Assembly (NCBI GenBank): GCA_038199755.1
Contig: JBBPYR010000336.1
Coordinates: forward strand, 1 to 15,602
DNA length: 15,602 nucleotides
Direction: 5' to 3'
From: JBBPYR01 sp038199755
GTDB taxonomy: Bacteria > Chloroflexota > Ktedonobacteria > Ktedonobacterales > Ktedonobacteraceae
Positions 13,661-15,602 of this stretch are shown one piece after another. The position numbers were made by a program, and so were the translations under genes. Each line of letters begins with the position of its first letter. Within the stretch, counting starts at the first letter, position 1. The notes below the pieces were generated by a model. It was given only the letters and a program-made list of their open reading frames with translations, was not told where the DNA came from and did no database searches.

Positions 13661-13688
13661 TTGCAATAAGAAATAACTGTACTATAAT
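13661..13688 (+). promoter_or_regulatory. Promoter of the sedolisin gene
   Basis: TTGCAA (13661-13666), 16-base spacer, perfect TATAAT (13683-13688). Predicted start about 13695, leaving a leader of about 37 bases. The TATAAT contains the first in-frame ATG (13687), which argues against that ATG being the start codon. Confidence 0.6.
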
Positions 13689-13731
13689 GGGCCTTGGAAA
13701 CGTGAAAACAGATGTGCCCTGGAGGATATAT

Positions 13732-15558
13732 ATGCAACAAAAAGGTCTCTACTTACGCCCACTATTGGCTTTGATTGCGCTAGCATTGATCGTGAGTGCC
13801 TGCGCCTTGCCAGGAAGCTCGACAGCTAGTACAACCGGGAGTAGCCAGGCGACGCAAACACCAAAGGTCATGCCAACACCACATGGTCCGGTCGCGGGTC
13901 AGCCCAGTGGAACATCAAAGGCGAGCGGTGGGCAACCGCTACCCCAAAATGAAGTGAAGCCACTCGTCTTTAACCTTGTGTATAACGACGCCGCCATGGA
14001 GCAGGACCTCGCCCAGATCTATACTCCTGGCTCCGCTACATACCATCAGTTTATGACCAACGATCAAATTGTGCAACGCTATGCCGTCACTGACGCCCAG
14101 TTGCAACAGGTGGAAACATGGTTGACTCAGAACGGCTATACCATCGTGAACATTGATCCACTACGTTCAGGCATCAATGTGCAGGCGAAGGTTGCGACGA
14201 TTGAGCACACCATGAAGATTCAATTGCAATCGTTCAATCTGTTCGGCCATCAATTCTTCATGCAACAGGGGGAGCCAACCCTGCCGCAACCAGTGCGTTC
14301 TCTGGTAGAGTCGGTCGTTGGCCTAGATAACTTTGCCATTCCGCAGTTTAAGCCACCCTTTGGTCTGTCCGCACAACGAGCTGCCTTGGTCGCCAACTGC
14401 AAAGGCTATGGCGCGAAACAAAGCTTGACCCGTAACAAACTGGCTGCCGCCTATCAGCTGAGCTCGCTCTATCAACAGCAGATTCAGGGCCAGGGTATGA
14501 CAATTGGTGTCGCAGAATTTGACGAGCCATATGCTCCCAGCGACATCGCGAACTACGCAGCCTGTGTCGGTATTGCCCTACCCACCATCCAGAACATCGA
14601 CATCGATGGTCATACCGCCGCTGGTGCTGGTCAAGGTGAAGCAGCAATGGATCTCGAACTTATCACAGGCTTGGCACCACAGGCAAGCATTCTCGACTAT
14701 CAAGCCAGCACCAAGAACACTTCTTTTGCGCAGGCTCTGGTCGATGTCTTTAATCGTGTCGCCTTTGATCACAGAGTGCAGGTGCTCAGTGTTAGCTATG
14801 GCACAGGTGAAGACAGCTTTAGTGCTAGCGAGTTAGCTGCCGTCAATCGTAGCCTGCGTAACCTCGCGGCTGAAGGCATCTCGGTCTTTGTCAGTAGCGG
14901 CGACTGTGGCGCATTCACCGACCGCATTCATAATATCGCGGTCGTCTCCTTCCCAGCCAGTGCGCCCTACGCCATAGCCGTTGGCGGCACGCACTTACAA
15001 GTCAACAATAGCAATGTGCGCACCAGCGAGACGGTCTGGGGCGCGGACGATGGGGCACCTCTTTGTCAAAACGAGTGGGGCAGTGGCGGCGGCGTGAGCC
15101 AGAACGGAGGATTTCATCGCCCAAACTGGCAAACGGGCTATGGCACAACCAACCGCTTTAACGGCACATCAGGCAATGTATTCACGGCAAACCTTGTTCC
15201 GGTCAGTGCTCCTAATGGCTTACGCCAGGTACCTGACGTGTCCGCGGCAGCATATCCTAACATAGCCATCTATTATCAGGGGGCATGGTATGCCTCTGGC
15301 GGCACCAGCGCGGCGGCTCCCATCTGGGCCGCGGGAACGGTTCTGGTAGACCAGGCACTCAAGCAACATGGCAAAACGACGCTCGGCAGCGTGCCTGAGT
15401 TCTGGTCGCTGGCAAACCATCCCGGCAAGTTTCATCCGTATACCGATATCGTCAATGGGAGCAATTTGTTCTATCCCGCTACCCGTGGCTGGGATTATGC
15501 CACAGGGTGGGGTTCGCCGAACTTCAATGATATCGCACAAATCGAACTAGGGGCATAA
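13732..15558 (+). CDS. Sedolisin (S53) serine-carboxyl protease, lipoprotein precursor
   Basis: 608 residues. A secreted acid-type endopeptidase made as a proenzyme. Seen: lipoprotein signal (residues 1-24) with lipobox VSAC, so C24 is predicted to be lipidated and the enzyme tethered outside the cell; a Ser/Thr/Pro linker (25-70); a Pro-kumamolisin prodomain (about 75-190; KPLVFNLVYND, YHQFMTNDQIVQRY, MKIQLQSF); then the catalytic domain with E303xxxD307 (GEAAMD), oxyanion D391 (SSGDCG), nucleophile S526 (GGTSAAAP), and calcium-binding D572 and D588 near the C terminus (YTDIVNG, WDYATGWGSP). All family catalytic residues are present, so activity is expected. Start: ATG 13732 with GGAGG 6 bases upstream, rather than ATG 13687, which lies in the promoter. 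Single-gene unit. Confidence 0.95.
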   Translation: MQQKGLYLRPLLALIALALIVSACALPGSSTASTTGSSQATQTPKVMPTPHGPVAGQPSGTSKASGGQPLPQNEVKPLVFNLVYNDAAMEQDLAQIYTPGSATYHQFMTNDQIVQRYAVTDAQLQQVETWLTQNGYTIVNIDPLRSGINVQAKVATIEHTMKIQLQSFNLFGHQFFMQQGEPTLPQPVRSLVESVVGLDNFAIPQFKPPFGLSAQRAALVANCKGYGAKQSLTRNKLAAAYQLSSLYQQQIQGQGMTIGVAEFDEPYAPSDIANYAACVGIALPTIQNIDIDGHTAAGAGQGEAAMDLELITGLAPQASILDYQASTKNTSFAQALVDVFNRVAFDHRVQVLSVSYGTGEDSFSASELAAVNRSLRNLAAEGISVFVSSGDCGAFTDRIHNIAVVSFPASAPYAIAVGGTHLQVNNSNVRTSETVWGADDGAPLCQNEWGSGGGVSQNGGFHRPNWQTGYGTTNRFNGTSGNVFTANLVPVSAPNGLRQVPDVSAAAYPNIAIYYQGAWYASGGTSAAAPIWAAGTVLVDQALKQHGKTTLGSVPEFWSLANHPGKFHPYTDIVNGSNLFYPATRGWDYATGWGSPNFNDIAQIELGA

Positions 15559-15581
15559 AAAGAGACAAGCAAATCGGCCTT

Positions 15582-15602
15582 GGCCCTGTCGGTGACAGGG
15601 CC
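15582..15602 (+). terminator. Terminator hairpin after the sedolisin gene, cut by the window end
   Basis: GGCCCTGTC (15582-15590), loop GGT, GACAGGGCC (15594-15602): 9 bp, perfect, 24 bases after the stop. The bases before it (AAATCGGCCTT) suggest that the stem may continue beyond the window. Confidence 0.6.

Noticed and set aside
13687..13731. Upstream ATG of the sedolisin frame as the true start
   Set aside because: It lies inside the TATAAT box and has no ribosome site; the ATG at 13732 has GGAGG at ideal spacing and gives a clean lipoprotein signal.

Overview
The window looks like a chromosomal segment of a Ktedonobacteria-type Chloroflexota (or a close relative). This is an inference: GC content is moderate, there is a lipid-anchored sedolisin, a Tat-exported ferritin-like protein, a small SWIM zinc-finger protein, a Uma2 nuclease, several tail-anchored proteins of unknown role, and GTAGGGGC-type palindromic repeats. 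No phage, plasmid, CRISPR, rRNA or tRNA gene is visible.

Layout, left to right. (1) A minus-strand gene for a J-domain/zinc-ribbon protein with a C-terminal membrane anchor, with a good promoter at 1171-1199. (2) A 400-base AT-rich gap, then a plus-strand Tat-exported ferritin-like protein whose four helices appear in permuted order, closed by a strong terminator. (3) A plus-strand CDF metal exporter with a histidine-rich N terminus encoded partly by four runs of six Gs. (4) A convergent minus-strand operon mnmA-lepA-hemF: tRNA thiolation, elongation factor 4 and aerobic heme synthesis. mnmA and lepA overlap by 23 bases; lepA and hemF are 5 bases apart. (5) A repeat-rich block (7512-7913) with a short GTAGGGGC hairpin in front of mnmA, a minus-strand terminator, a possible HTH-gene remnant and a large cloverleaf-like palindromic repeat, followed by a minus-strand Uma2 gene. 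(6) A plus-strand four-helix membrane protein and a convergent minus-strand PEP-utilising swivelling-domain enzyme that lacks its ATP-grasp module, separated by a perfect 29-bp hairpin. (7) A second copy of the cloverleaf repeat (10958-11063), then a minus-strand TetR regulator that appears to be leaderless and self-regulated. (8) A plus-strand low-complexity tail-anchored protein. (9) A minus-strand SWIM zinc-finger gene with a 700-base upstream region holding a promoter-to-terminator unit of about 225 bases with no convincing ORF, a candidate small RNA. (10) A plus-strand sedolisin-family lipoprotein protease with its own promoter and a CRP-type palindrome upstream; a terminator hairpin is cut by the window end.

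For six genes the longest reading frame is not the best start. For lepA, mnmA, the PEP enzyme, the SWIM gene and the sedolisin, an internal ATG with a well-placed Shine-Dalgarno sequence was chosen. For the J-domain gene the ATG was chosen from the domain boundary. The TetR start was placed from its promoter, which has the same effect of shortening the frame.

Most of the genes are ordinary accessory or housekeeping genes that do not obviously form one system. The least explained items are the two cloverleaf palindromic repeats with a conserved core but diverged, still self-complementary outer stems; the orphan transcription unit at 13231-13456; the permuted ferritin-like protein; the G-run block in the metal exporter; and the leaderless TetR gene.
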